Below are positions 23,101 to 33,195 of a stretch of 64,000 nucleotides of DNA, piece after piece (position 1 is the stretch's first letter; each line of letters begins with the position of its first letter). The stretch is from positions 2,108,001 through 2,172,000 of the forward strand of contig NC_053182.1 in the NCBI RefSeq assembly GCF_905163445.1. The letters are read 5' to 3'. The position numbers and the translations under genes are program-made. Source of the stretch: Pararge aegeria. Its lineage: Eukaryota > Arthropoda > Insecta > Lepidoptera > Nymphalidae. The notes beneath the pieces were generated by a model. The model saw only the letters and a list, made by a program, of their open reading frames with translations, ran no database searches and was not told the origin of the DNA.

Positions 23101-23162
23101 TACTCTCTGCCCTTTCAACTAACTCTGTACCAAAAAACAGTGTTGATTGGTTGCTTAGTTAA

Positions 23163-23420
23163 ATAATAAATAAATATACTACGACAATACACACACCCAC
23201 TTTAGTCCCAAAGTAATCGTAGCTTGTGTTATGGGTACTAAGATAACTGATAAATATTTTTATGTATAATATATATAAATACTAATAATATACATATAAA
23301 CACCCAGACATTGAAAAGCATTCATGTTCATCACACAAACATTTTCCAGTTGTGGGAATCGAACCCACGGCCTTGGACTCAGAAAGCAGGGTCGCTGCCC
23401 ACTGCGCCAATCGGCCGTCA
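23163..23420 (-). mobile_element. SINE-A, complete
   Basis: From tail ATACTACGACAATACACAC to head GCGCCAATCGGCCGTC, with intact box B complement GGGAATCGAACCCACGG. Confidence 0.9.
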
Positions 23421-23529
23421 AAAGTAGTTAGAGTGTAACAGGAAGGACCAAAAAACTGACAAACTTTTGCGTTGACAATATTAGTTAGGATTGCTTAGAG
23501 TTACTGTAGATCAGATTTCTTGTCTAGTC

Positions 23530-23735
23530 GTCATCACCAACCCAGTATAGGGCTAGGAACGCCTCTCAGGATGAAAAGGACTTAGGGCGTAGTCCACCAC
23601 GCTGGCTAAGTGCGGATTGGTGGACTTAACACAACATTGACAAAATTATTAAAAACTCTCAGGCCTGCAGGTTTTCCTCACGATGACTTCCTTCATCGTT
23701 AGGGTTAGTGATATTTAACTAAAGTTCCCTCGAAA
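23530..23735 (-). mobile_element. SINE-B, head missing
   Basis: TAGTCCACCACGCTGG, GTGCGGATTGGTGGACTT and CTTCATCGTTAGGG are the reverse of the family body. Confidence 0.7.
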
Positions 23736-23801
23736 GGGCAACCGAAGCCTTAGGATTAGGGAATAAGGATGTCCTTTTTCGACTACAAAAAACACTATAA
23801 A

Positions 23802-23925
23802 TAGTGGCTTCATACATGCGCAAAAGCACTGCTTACCCTAAAGTTTATATATAGCTCGTATAGTAACAGGATTTTGCTGTTTTATGCAATTTTTCTACTG
23901 TGTGCATACCCACTGCACGCCACTG
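23802..23925. mobile_element. hAT-type MITE copy
   Basis: Starts AGTGGCTTCATACATGC and ends CACTGCACGCCACTG. The interior CACTGCTTACCCTAAAG is shared with 40-170 and 18764-18824. No clear target duplication. Confidence 0.6.
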
Positions 23926-25020
23926 ATCATCACGTATGGCCTAAGATTCGCGGTAGCTTTAAATGTTCGCACAAGCAACGCAGTCAAAACATGTGTGAAT
24001 AAGCCTTTACACTTAAATACATAAGATATAAAACTATGATATGTTATCTATTCGAGTTACCTCAAGTAATTTACATTGCACTAATATTTTTTTTTTTTAC
24101 GGAAAATGCATCCGAGTTGTATTTACATGAGAATAATATGTGAGGTATGTTATTTTAAGATAGGTGAGTGAGAATACATATAAATATTCAAAGGTACTAT
24201 GGCGCATGGATATGAACAGCAATATTTGAATTCACAAAAACAATCTCCTTTACAAGTTAAAAAATTGATTTATGTACACGTTTGTAAGTTACATTACGAT
24301 TTTGTATATTTTGAAATTAAATTATTATAATTCATAACTGTTGTAAAAAAACTGGGCTTTTTAAAATCATAAGTGGAAAATTATAAATCGTCACCCAAAG
24401 TAACAGCCAAAGTATTTACATTATTAAGACAGCGAGTGTTTAGGGATCGATCAGTTATGCATCTAGTAAAAAATAAGGTAGTAGCTTATTAAAACTTAAA
24501 ACAACTTAGAAAGCCAACAATTTCGTTTAAACTAGGCAAGTATAATAGACACCGTGAGGTCTTGAGATATTTGTTTGGCGATAACCATACGCTTTCAATA
24601 GATACATAAATTTTTTTAAGCCATTTAAGACGTTTTACTATTATTACAACTGCATTCTAGCTTTTTTTTATTAAGTTTTATAAAATATCGGAATGTTAAG
24701 GTAGGTGCCATTAATCATCTCAAAAACTCAATGTATGAAAGTAAATATGAAACGCTAAGTTTGATGAGGAAGACATGACAAAAAATATTTTTAGCATATA
24801 AAAACTTAAATTACAGATTCATTAGAATTTTCTGAATGTATTATTATTTATTTACATTTTATGTTTATTGGAGATAAAACTGCATATTGTAATGATAGGG
24901 ATGGCAAACGTCCTTTTGTCGAACCTAAAAATAAATGTCAGTAAAGATACGTGTAATATTTAATGTGACTGAAATGTGTCATATAACTAAAACCAGTTAC
25001 GAACCCGGAAAAAATATCTT
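23926..25020. other. AT-rich intergenic DNA, no gene seen
   Basis: No ORF of note, no splice-flanked exon and no match to the families listed here. Confidence 0.5.
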
Positions 25021-25024
25021 CAAT

Positions 25025-25224
25025 TCTTGTATATATATAATCGGAATCTCGGAATCGGCTTCAACAATTTTTATGAAATTTAGTATAGGGGGGGGGGGGG
25101 GGGGGGCGATAAATCGATCTAGCTAGAATTCATTTATATTGGAATCTCAGAATCATTTATATTGGACATACGACTATTTTTTTAAGTAAACTCATTCGCG
25201 GACCAAGTCGCGCGGGTCCGCTAG
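25025..25224 (+). mobile_element. Non-autonomous Helitron with a 19-base G run
   Basis: Ends GGGTCCGCTAG before T. A 7-bp hairpin (GCGGACC 25198-25204, GGTCCGC 25215-25221) overlaps the terminus. The start TCTTGTATATATATAA is plausible. It carries an uninterrupted G19 tract at 25088-25106. Confidence 0.6.
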
Positions 25225-26099
25225 TTTTTGATTAATAACCAATAGTAATAAAAGATTAATCATAATATTTCGTAGCTGGCTGAGAAATATTGTTATAAAG
25301 TTGGCAAAAAGAAACAGATGTTTACAAAAAAAGATAAAAAAAAACTGTAAGAAAGAAACAGGATAGTAATATACAAAATAAACAAGCTGGTTTTTTTATT
25401 TACTATCCAAATTGAAACTGAATTGAATTCATAATTTAAGCTTGTAAGTTTGAAACTTGGTATGGCAATTTTACCCAAATGAAATACAAAAAAGTTAAAA
25501 AACGTAACTCCAGAGTCCCGTTTGTTATCTTATAAACTTACTATAGGAACAGATCTTTACCCACCCAGATATATTTAGTATAGGATTATCGCCATCCCTG
25601 ACATCTAGAATATAGATTCGATCCTTACTTATCTACCAAATATACTTATCAACAGAAATTTAAAAAACTTATGCACCAAGAAAAACCAATTACAATCTTA
25701 ATTTTTGATGATTTTACATATGGCCAATGCAATTTAAGTCAAGTCAAGGCAACACATTTTTTCCAACACTGTCAGTCTTCAATCATAATTTTTCACTAAT
25801 CGAAATACTCATTGATAGCTTTAGTCTCTACAATATCTTATCTATTACGATTTTAACAAATTTTACTACTTGGCATTTTATTTTTTATAATTCATGATTC
25901 CTCCGACCAACACCAGACGAGTGGGCTACCCATAGTAAAGGGTACGGTATAACGGTTAAATTACAACGGTGCGACAAATAAAGAATTTTCTTTCTACCAA
26001 AAGTGTTGTATCGGATGAACAATTATTGCTTTTGGTGAAAGTCCGTTTCCATATGCTCCATGAGCACCAAAAGGTGATTGTTTTAGGACATTCATAATA
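25225..26099. other. AT-rich DNA 3' of Sox21b; possible 3' UTR end
   Basis: No gene. Several plus-strand TTTATT motifs (for example near 25875) would read AATAAA on the minus strand and could serve as Sox21b polyadenylation signals. Sequence alone cannot choose among them. Confidence 0.3.
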
Positions 26100-26336
26100 A
26101 TAATAAATATACTACGATAATACACACATCACCATCTAGCCCTAAAGTAAGCGTAGCTTATGTAATGGGTACTAAGATAGCTGATGAATATTTTTATGAA
26201 TATAATAAAATGAAGAAAAAACACACTGAAAAACATTCATGTTCATCACACAAGCATTTTCCAGTCGTGGGAATCGAACCCACGGCCTTGGACTCAGAAA
26301 GCAGGGTCGCTGCCCACTGCGCCAGGCGGCCGTCGG
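26100..26336 (-). mobile_element. SINE-A in the Sox21b 3' flank
   Basis: Tail TACTACGATAATACACACATC to head GCGCCAGGCGGCCGTC. It lies 269 bp past the Sox21b stop codon on the same strand, so it may be transcribed within the 3' UTR. Confidence 0.9.
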
Positions 26337-26604
26337 TATAATAAGGTATGCCATGTTTAACTTTCGCGATAGTTTTGGTAGAAATTGTATGTGTATGTAA
26401 AATGTGGAAAACGTTTGTCGAACACTTCTAAGACTGTACGGCCTGCCTGCTGTCCAAAAATCACAAAATAATATTGCACTTCTTACCAATGTCCCTTAAA
26501 TCCAGCTTGCTAAGTTATATGCTATCTGGCGTGCTGTCTCTTTCTGTTGAGGTGGAAGGCTGCTCCCAGTGCCCATAGGGACGCGCTGGGAGAGCCACCG
26601 GCCT

Positions 26605-26769
26605 TCATATAACGTGCTGGGGTGGCTCTTCATCGCTCTTCATGAGGACATACGCCATTGGACGTTTGACGTCCGCTGGTGGAGACGGGGAGCGACGTGG
26701 TGGGCAACCACACGGTGATAACGCACTATTGTATAGTGCTGAACTGTATAAGGCTCCACCGTATAGCGC
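26605..26769 (-). CDS. Sox21b: Sox21b coding exon 3 (C-terminus and stop)
   Basis: It follows a strong acceptor (CTTCTTTCAG) and begins in phase 0, matching the phase-0 donor of exon 2. Reading on from AELAHLQ it gives ALYGGALYSSALYNSALSPC, then a proline/serine-rich run, then KRPMAYVLMK (residues about 203-212) and ends QHVI at TGA 26607-26605. The 54 residues complete a 222-aa protein. An ALYG-type segment after the LAAELAHLQ helix fits the C-terminal part of insect SoxB2 proteins as I recall them. The exact intron-exon phase match, rather than similarity alone, supports this assignment. It was found by splicing logic; as an isolated frame it is too short to stand out. Confidence 0.8.
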   Translation of the reverse strand, partial: ALYGGALYSSALYNSALSPCGCPPRRSPSPPADVKRPMAYVLMKSDEEPPQHVI

Positions 26770-26814
26770 CTGAAAGAAGACAAGACAGTTAAAGTTCCAG
26801 TTACCATCACCAAA

Positions 26815-27060
26815 AGCCTATAACAGTCTACTGCTGGACTAAAAGCCTGTTCCAACGGGAGGGCTGGCCCATAGTATCGTATAAGTGGGTTTCATGATAC
26901 ACATTACCATATGTTCGACTTATTTTGTACTATTTTAAATTACTGTGTAACTGTTAATTGAAATAAACTTATTATTATTCTCTTAATCGCCTCGTACGAC
27001 ACCCGCGGAAAGAGGAGGGGTAATGACAACGGTATTGTGTGGCGTCACCTCACGGCACGA
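26815..27060 (+). repeat. Dispersed repeat in Sox21b intron 2, itself interrupted
   Basis: CAGTCTACTGCTGGACTAAAAG and, after about 100 bp of unrelated sequence ending GAAATAAACTTATTATT, CGCCTCGTACGACACCCGCG: the two halves of the repeat at 15163-15360. The inserted piece looks like a short retrotransposed tail. Confidence 0.5.
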
Positions 27061-27456
27061 TTAATACCACATAAGATACGAAAAATTCGGAATGCATTAA
27101 CTAGGGCACGCAATCAAATAAATTATTTTTAATTGTTGAAAGAGTTCTTTTTGAGAAATTGAAACGGTAATATTCAGAAATCACCTTTGAAAGTACTTAA
27201 GGAAGCTTAATCTGATGGATACCCAGTGCCCACTAATGGGCACTTGTATCAAATGTTTGCTATTCGTTTGATGAAGTCTTTGCATCTTATAAGGAGTTCA
27301 AGAATCCTGCGTATTCTAGTGAAGGGTTGCCAATGGGGATTCCAGCGCCGAACTTTGCACCGCCCATTACCACTTTACCTATTCAAGTCTTTCATATATT
27401 TTAATGATTCTGGTTCTATTACGGAATGAATGAAATGAGAATGAAAGTGTTGATAC

Positions 27457-27754
27457 CTGTAAATGCGCCAGTTCTGCTGCCAGTTTTCCCTCATCAGATG
27501 GTATCTTTGCAAAAGGATAGAAAGGGTAAGGTAAGGGTGGGAACAGCGCTCTACTCAGATCTGGTTTGTCATGTAGAAGATGATGCGGTACTGGCATTTG
27601 CGGTACCGGCTGGGCTAGAGGCGTCATCAGGCGAGGTACTGGTGACATGAAGCTGCTGATATTGAAGCCGAATTTTGGTTCTTTCTTGACTAGTGCTTTG
27701 GGCTTCCTTCGCGGGCGGTATTTGTAGTCTGGATGCTCCTTCATGTGTAGCGCT
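27457..27754 (-). CDS. Sox21b: Sox21b coding exon 2 (end of HMG box and linker)
   Basis: The acceptor TTTTTTCAACAG precedes one base that completes the split Arg codon, then ALHMKEHPDYKYRPRRKPK, the conserved end of the SOX HMG box with its C-terminal basic nuclear-localisation stretch. Next come KALVKKEPKFGFNISSFMSP and a proline-rich region (PLAQPVPQMPVPHHLLHDKP, FPPLPYPFYPF), then SDEGKLAAELAHLQ, and a CAG|GTATCA donor at 27457. The exon is 298 nt. The HMG-box intron after KRLR in phase 2 is a position I recall for insect SoxB2 genes. If intron 2 were retained, the frame would continue about 26 codons to a stop near 27379. A CR1-II LINE tail begins about 20 bp upstream of the acceptor. Confidence 0.92.
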
Positions 27755-27769
27755 CTGTTGAAAAAAACC

Positions 27770-27900
27770 TGTTTAATACATTTAAGTAGGCTTATAATAA
27801 GCACTTTGAAACGTCAAATCTGTTTAATACATTTAAGTATTTCCAAAATAGGCACTTTGAAACGTCAAATTTATTTGCTATTGACTCTAATGCCGTTTGT
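27770..27900 (-). mobile_element. Two tandem CR1-II tail ends next to the Sox21b exon 2 acceptor
   Basis: AATACATTTAAGTA occurs twice (about 27774 and 27827), each followed by GCACTTTGAAACGTCAAAT, the extreme 3' end of CR1-II in reverse. The nearer copy starts about 20 bp upstream of exon 2. Confidence 0.65.
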
Positions 27901-28129
27901 TATTATATAGAGTGGAAGACAAACAAATATGGTCAGTTATATTATATGTCATTTATACGATGTATGCTGCGCCTATGCATTGAGCCTTCACTCTCGGCTT
28001 CCTTATTTCACTCTCTTGTAGCTCGCGCGCTTAAACCGCCTTGAGCCTAAAATACAATGAACTATACTAGTTGCATGATGTACTATTAACGCATTGTTTA
28101 AACTTAATACAATAAAAACAGAATATCAA

Positions 28130-28470
28130 CTTCATCACATTGTACGTAAAAATCGCAATTATTGTGTGAAAGGTAGTGCCGAAGATTCCTAGACATACAT
28201 TTACCTTTCACCAATCGATTATATTAGGCAACTCCTATTACCTAACGTGTCTATGATTCTTGCCACAAGGTGTGGTATGTAGTGTTTGTATTATCATATT
28301 TTTATTTTTTTAATTCTTATTAAAAAAAACTGAATTTTTATATTTTTTTCATTTGACATGTGTCAGTTTACACGTCCCCTTAACTTTACGAACCGACGAA
28401 TCGGTGACGTAACTTTAAATGGGATCCACCACCTAACGGCGTTAGTTATTATCTAAGAATTGGTGAAACG
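28130..28470. mobile_element. MITE with TTCACCAA/TTGGTGAA ends, larger form
   Basis: Shares CATTTACCTTTC(A/G)CCAATCGATT, GTGTTTGTATTATCATATTTT and GTGTCAGTTTAC with 42880-43160, and ends GAATTGGTGAAACG like the short form at 55205-55330. Superfamily not determined. Confidence 0.55.
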
Positions 28471-28499
28471 TTTTTTTCTCTACGTATTTTCTATGTTTT

Positions 28500-28645
28500 T
28501 CCTTTTGCGTCTTTGGTTGCCTGGAAGAAGTCGCTATGTAGCGATAAGGCCACCAAATTGTACTCTCTTGCCCTCTTTGTATATCTCTGTAACTACAATC
28601 TTTGGTGTACAGTAAAAGTGCATTCATTCATTCATTCGTTCACCC
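28500..28645 (+). mobile_element. Retrotransposon 3' end with ATTC tandem tail
   Basis: TAGCGATAAGGCCACCAAATTG and CTTTGGTGTACAGTAAAAG run into (CATT)n. The same sequence and tail occur at 40755-40870; reverse copies are near 50930, 53041 and 56474. Non-LTR type, clade uncertain. Confidence 0.6.
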
Positions 28646-28716
28646 AAATCATAAGACATTTTCTTTTATTTCTAGGTTTAGTTTAAACGGGCATAAGCGA
28701 GGTAAAAGTTTATCTA

Positions 28717-28963
28717 CTAAATAAATATACTACGACAATAAACACATCGCCATCACGCCAAGTAAGCGTAGCTTGTGTTATGGGTACAAAGATGACTGAT
28801 GAATATTTTTATGAATAACAAACATAAATACTTATAATATACATATAAACACCCAGACGCTGAAAAACATTCAGCACCGCACAAACATTTTCCAGTTGTG
28901 GAAACGAACCCACAGCCTTAAATTCAGAAAGCAGGGTCGCTGCCCACTGCGCCTATCGGCTGT
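28717..28963 (-). mobile_element. SINE-A, complete but diverged
   Basis: ATACTACGACAATAAACAC to GCGCCTATCGGCTGTC. The box B complement is damaged (GTGGAAACGAACCCACAG). Confidence 0.85.
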
Positions 28964-28971
28964 CTAATAAT

Positions 28972-29105
28972 AAAAACTGAATAATATACATAAATGCTTA
29001 TAATATACAAATAAATACCCAGACACTGAAAAACGTTCATGTTTAATAACAGTTCAATTCACAAAGACTTTCAAGTTGTGAGAATCGAACCACAAATCTA
29101 GTGAT
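28972..29105 (-). mobile_element. SINE-A partial, tandem to the previous copy
   Basis: A second middle-plus-head piece (AATACCCAGACACTGAAAAACG, GAGAATCGAACCACAAATC) lies directly after the first, missing tail and box A. Confidence 0.65.
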
Positions 29106-29229
29106 GATGCACTTAACGCGACGTTAATAAGTTGATTTAATGAGTTACATTATGATTCCAATTCCTTGTACGCTGCTGTAAGCGTAACTTTTTTTACAAT
29201 ACATAATTTGCATCAAAAACAAAACTTTA

Positions 29230-29645
29230 ACTTTGTAATCTTATAGCGTGCAATAAGTTCGGCGACAAAACGCCACAATGGTGCTCCGTCGGCCAGAATA
29301 ACATTATTATTTATGCAATAAAGCGGACAATTGTCGCGAACACCCGCCGCCCTTAAAACAACAATGTCAATTCAACAATACTCGGATTATTGCATTGTCC
29401 CGTCACAATCGACTGTTACATCACACCTCGCACTACATCCCCAAGCGTAAACATTTAATTTCTTACGTTATATTGTAGTGGTAAAGTTCAATTTTGCGTG
29501 CAAAGGTTTGGCGGTTTGGACGTGTGGGCAGGGGGTGAAATCGTCACAGAGTCCGATTATGCGCGCTTTGTGCTAGAATCGCGATTGTCAGCGAGTCGAT
29601 TGTAATTATTCGAATGGACCAAGGGTGGGATAATAGTTCGTATGT
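29230..29645. promoter_or_regulatory. Candidate Sox21b intronic enhancer with SOX-like sites
   Basis: A unique 400-bp island in intron 1 contains a cluster of ACAAT/ATTGT cores: about 29275 (CACAATGG), 29328 (GACAATTGTC), 29360, 29373, 29394, 29405, 29586 and 29600. It is GC-richer than the flanks and free of repeats. SOX proteins bind (A/T)(A/T)CAA(A/T)G-like sites, so self- or cross-regulation by SoxB factors is possible but is inference. Confidence 0.35.
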
Positions 29646-29771
29646 ATGAGGTTTTTGAACGCTGTTTGCTGAGTATCGGGCTTTTCATATCTAGTGCGGA
29701 GGTTTGAATGTTTAGGTATCTGCTAAATAAACATATTCAAAATATTAACTACAATTTTTTATTTTTTATTT

Positions 29772-29960
29772 TTATAGTGCCTTAAACGCCTTTAGTGACT
29801 TCGTGTATGGACTTGCGTTGCTTGAATGAAATGGATAGTAGGCGTTTGAGCGATTTAAATCGTGTTTACTATCTGGGGGTTTAATAAAATTGCTTGTAGC
29901 AGTATTATTTTTATTCCACGATAAGTTAGAACTTGTCCCAGCTACCATCTTGGGCTGCAA
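29772..29960 (+). repeat. Left arm of an inverted duplication
   Basis: CCTTTAGTGAC, TGAATGAAATGGATA, TTTGAGCGATTTAAATCGTG and TTCCACGATAAGTTAGAAC recur as reverse complements in order at 30450-30625. The minus-strand ORF here belongs to the repeat. Confidence 0.75.
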
Positions 29961-30094
29961 TCACACCTGTAAGCGATAGCCAGCCTAAGGTGGAGCGCGC
30001 TTGCCTAGAAGATTCCTATTGACTCTCGATTTAAAGGTACTCATACTGCATAATTTGCATAATTTTAAAAACCAATGAGTTTTTTGCGAGGTAC

Positions 30095-30320
30095 ATTAAT
30101 CTACTAGTCAAGCCCTTTCATTTGTTATTTAGGAAGTTGCGAAACAATATGTAATCCGCTATTTTGTGGCGGTGGCCACCTTAGACCGATTTCCTTCGAA
30201 CATAAGAAAGCTAAGCTAAGAACACTTTCGACTAATTCACATTTCAAACAAAAAAAACAACATACATACGCACTCTGGTACGTCAAACGTATTTTGCGTT
30301 GGAGGGTTAATACAAAAGGG
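30095..30320 (+). repeat. Dispersed repeat, second copy of 10920-11185
   Basis: Same motif order as the first copy: CTACTAGTCAAGCCCTTTC, AATCCGCTATTTTGTGGCGG, GACTAATTCACATTTC, ACGTCAAACG. It occupies the space between the two inverted arms. Confidence 0.5.
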
Positions 30321-30449
30321 ATTTTTTTTAAATATTTTTGAACACAATGCACTGCTGAACGAGGGTTCTGTATGTTCCTAATTCTGTGGGGAATGGGTTT
30401 AATACAACTGACAAACCTCTAACCCCAGTTACCCCTAATCTTGGACTGC

Positions 30450-30625
30450 ATTATCACCACCAGTTCACCTACTATCCATTTCAGTTCTAACTTATCGTGG
30501 AATAAAAAAAATACTGCTCCAAGCTAAGTTATTAAACCCCCCGATAATAAACACGATTTAAATCGCTCAAATGTCTAATATCCATTTCATTCAACCACGA
30601 GTCACTAAAGGCGATTTCGGGAATA
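30450..30625 (-). repeat. Right arm of the inverted duplication
   Basis: GTTCTAACTTATCGTGGAATA, CACGATTTAAATCGCTCAAA, TATCCATTTCATTCA and GTCACTAAAGGCG mirror 29772-29960 over about 170 bp. Confidence 0.75.
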
Positions 30626-31129
30626 ACAATAAAAAAATCCGGGTCAACGACCGCCACACTATCAATTCCTTCATTACTGTTTACCACAAACAAATACGAT
30701 AACCGAAAAAATAGAATGTCTCCAGAAAAGATCCTATCTTCGTTTTATCGGACTTTTTTTTGGCGTATATACCACGGCCGACTTAATCGACTTGGGTAAA
30801 TATCGATACATCGATATGATTCTCGATATGAAAAGGCGCTTTATATCTGTCTGTTTGTTGATATTGTTGTGGGTAAATTGGTTGGGGGTCCGCTGCGGAA
30901 AAAGAAGACGGATATGCGACGCAATAACAGTCCAGTTAATAAACTTACATATTTAACACTCGATACAATCCAGCTATTGTTTATGGATTCTAGACATTTA
31001 AGCCACAGCCCGGCTTTGTTGTTGTCAGATTTGTCGGCGGCTTTACGTTTTCAGTTGGAAAATTTTGTCAGCAACAGCAATCTTGTAAAGTAGCTACTGA
31101 GTGATTAACTAAGCTTTTTCTGATGGGAG
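30626..31129. other. No gene seen
   Basis: Unique sequence with a short ORF (30869-31093) lacking any recognisable domain. TATCGATACATCGATATG near 30805 is a small palindromic cluster. Confidence 0.4.
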
Positions 31130-31270
31130 GTTTCGGCTGTGGCTGGTTACTACCCTATCGAAAATATGTGCTGTCAAGAGATTTAGCGTTCCGGTACGAT
31201 ATCACCCGGAAATGGATTTAGTCTGTTACCATCGTAGACTGCATCACTACTTAAGTTCCAGGTAAAAAAA
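31130..31270 (+). mobile_element. SINE-C, partial
   Basis: GGCTGTGGCTGGTTACTACCC, GATTTAGCGTTCCGG and TCGTAGACTGCATCACTAC in family order; head and tail lost. Confidence 0.6.
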
Positions 31271-32096
31271 AGATTACATTTCAACGCAAGTGGCGGATAA
31301 GCCCACAAAATTTTCGACGTCACAAAATCCATTGAAGTCACAGGCGCTGATGGTGTATCAACTTATTTAAATTGTCTTAGATATGCTGACAGGGGTGTCA
31401 AAATGGCCATACCCGTACAAGGATGCGTTTGCATCTTCCTTTGCCTCGTAATTAAAAATCGTCTGTAATAAAATTAGATAATATTCTGTGTTCAATAAAA
31501 AAAGCCAAAAGATGTATTATTAAAACAATAAGTATAAATAGCTTACTAATAATATGATAAAGAAACTAACTCAAAAATTCCAACGTGATAGAAACTCCGG
31601 GCATATACAAAATTTACTTAGCAGATGTTGATTATAAAACACTCTCCGCACTCCGACATTTTAACGTAATATTTGCGAATAAAATAGGTTGTTTGGTTAG
31701 TACTTGGTAACTAACATATAGGTGACTTATCACAGAAATACCTCATAAGTACTCCAGTATGAAGATTAACTTATGCATATAAGAATTTAAAGAGAGCCAA
31801 ATTAATAACAATCTTTGATAATCATACTTCATTTGAATATCTTTTAATTTCGTGACTAAAAGTTCAATTTCTTATTGTACGGAACACATTGGTCGCTAGT
31901 AGCACTCCCACTTGCCTCTTTTTAGAGGTTACCGTTGTAGGTGACGCGTAAGTGGTTAATGTTTGAAGGCAATGCACGATGTGAGCAATTGATATTGCAT
32001 TCAGTGCATCCGGTCAGTGTAATAAACAAATAAAAAAACATTTGTTTAAGTAGAACACGATAATGTACAAAATATGAAACAGCTAAACATTATTTT
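31271..32096. other. No gene seen in Sox21b intron 1
   Basis: AT-rich unique DNA with no recognised element. Confidence 0.45.
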
Positions 32097-32200
32097 ATAG
32101 TGGTGATGGCTCAGTGGTTAGAGCTCCGGGCTTCCGGAGGCGATCGAGTGCGAGCCTCGACACGCACTACTAACTTTTCGGAGTTACGCGCGTTTTTGAA
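32097..32200 (+). mobile_element. SINE-B head
   Basis: GTGATGGCTCAGTGGTTAGAG, GAGTGCGAGCCTCGACACGC and ACTTTTCGGAGTTACGCGC: tRNA-like head only. Confidence 0.6.
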
Positions 32201-32561
32201 CTAGCGAAGGTTGGCAGTCAGCTTCGTAAATTTTTGTCTATTTTTCGCGATAATTCTATTGCACTCGCGATTACAGTATACTCTCTGATGTTATTGTTTA
32301 TTAATTGCTTCATGTACATTGTACATACATAAGAGACATGTCGCCCCGCCGGGGCATTGTAATAAAATTTGTTGAAATATATTTTTATTACTTTACTGAA
32401 TTTAAATTATTATGTATATATATCCAAATTAAATTACTATTATTGCAATGGATTTAATTATTAAAATATGTCAACTTAGAACTAAATAAAACAGAATATT
32501 AGAATATGCCAACTTAAAACAAGATTAATTTACAATGTTACGAAGACAGGGCCTTTTTGCC

Positions 32562-32819
32562 GGCCGACTGGCGCAGTGGGCAGCGACCCTGCTTTCTGAG
32601 TCCAAGCCCGTGGTTTCGATTCCCACAACTGGAAAATGTTTGTGTGATGAGCATAAGTGTTTCTCAGATACTGGGTGTTTATATGTATTTTCTAAGTATT
32701 TATGTATTATATATAATTCATAAAAATATTCATCAGTCATCTTCGTACCCATAACACAAGCTACGCTTACTTTGGAGCTAGGTGGTTATGTGTGTATTGT
32801 CGTAGTATGTAGTATATAT
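32562..32819 (+). mobile_element. SINE-A, complete
   Basis: Head GGCCGACTGGCGCAGTGGG to tail TATTGTCGTAGTATG. Its 3' end abuts a LINE coding remnant on the other strand. ORFs on both strands through it are artefacts. Confidence 0.9.
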
Positions 32820-32821
32820 TT

Positions 32822-33070
32822 ATATTTTTCTGCGACCAACGCCTCTTCTTCCTGTAACTTTTGCCATCATAATAAATTGAAGGAGCTCATATCTCACGTG
32901 CCACAGATAAGCAATTTCCCTGATCTTGATGGTGTGCATAAGTTCGCTTCGTTGGTTGACGCGTCGCAGAACCTCCTCATTGGGTACTTTGCAAGTCCAA
33001 CTAATGGCCAACATACGTCTGAATGCCCACATTTTAAATGCTTCTATGTGTTTCCTGAGGTTCCTTCTTT
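32822..33070 (-). pseudogene. Non-LTR retrotransposon RT C-terminal remnant
   Basis: The minus frame reads HIEAFKMWAFRRMLAISW, then VPNEEVLRRVNQRSELMHTI and GRRGVGRR. A WxxRRMLxISW ... EVLRR ... GRRGxGRR order is typical of the region after the reverse transcriptase palm in a widespread family of animal non-LTR elements. An in-frame stop occurs near the upstream end and no RT core is present. Confidence 0.65.
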
Positions 33071-33084
33071 AATCACCATATCAT

Positions 33085-33195
33085 CATCATCATAATATGA
33101 ACCTATTACCAGCCCACTAAAGGGCGCGGGTCTTCTCCCACAATGAGAAGGTGTTAAGGCCCACCACGCTGGCCCAGTGCGGATTGGTGGACAAT
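33085..33195 (-). mobile_element. SINE-B 3' half
   Basis: ATGAACCTATTACCAGCCCAC, GGCCCACCACGCTGGCCC and GTGCGGATTGGTGGAC. Confidence 0.7.

Noticed and set aside
27207..27380. Minus-strand sequence as an extra Sox21b exon
   Set aside because: The required phase-0 acceptor leads straight to a stop; the exon at 26605-26769 fits phase and family instead.
27426..27650. Plus-strand ORF across Sox21b exon 2
   Set aside because: Antisense to the SOX exon, whose HMG box end and splice phases are unambiguous.
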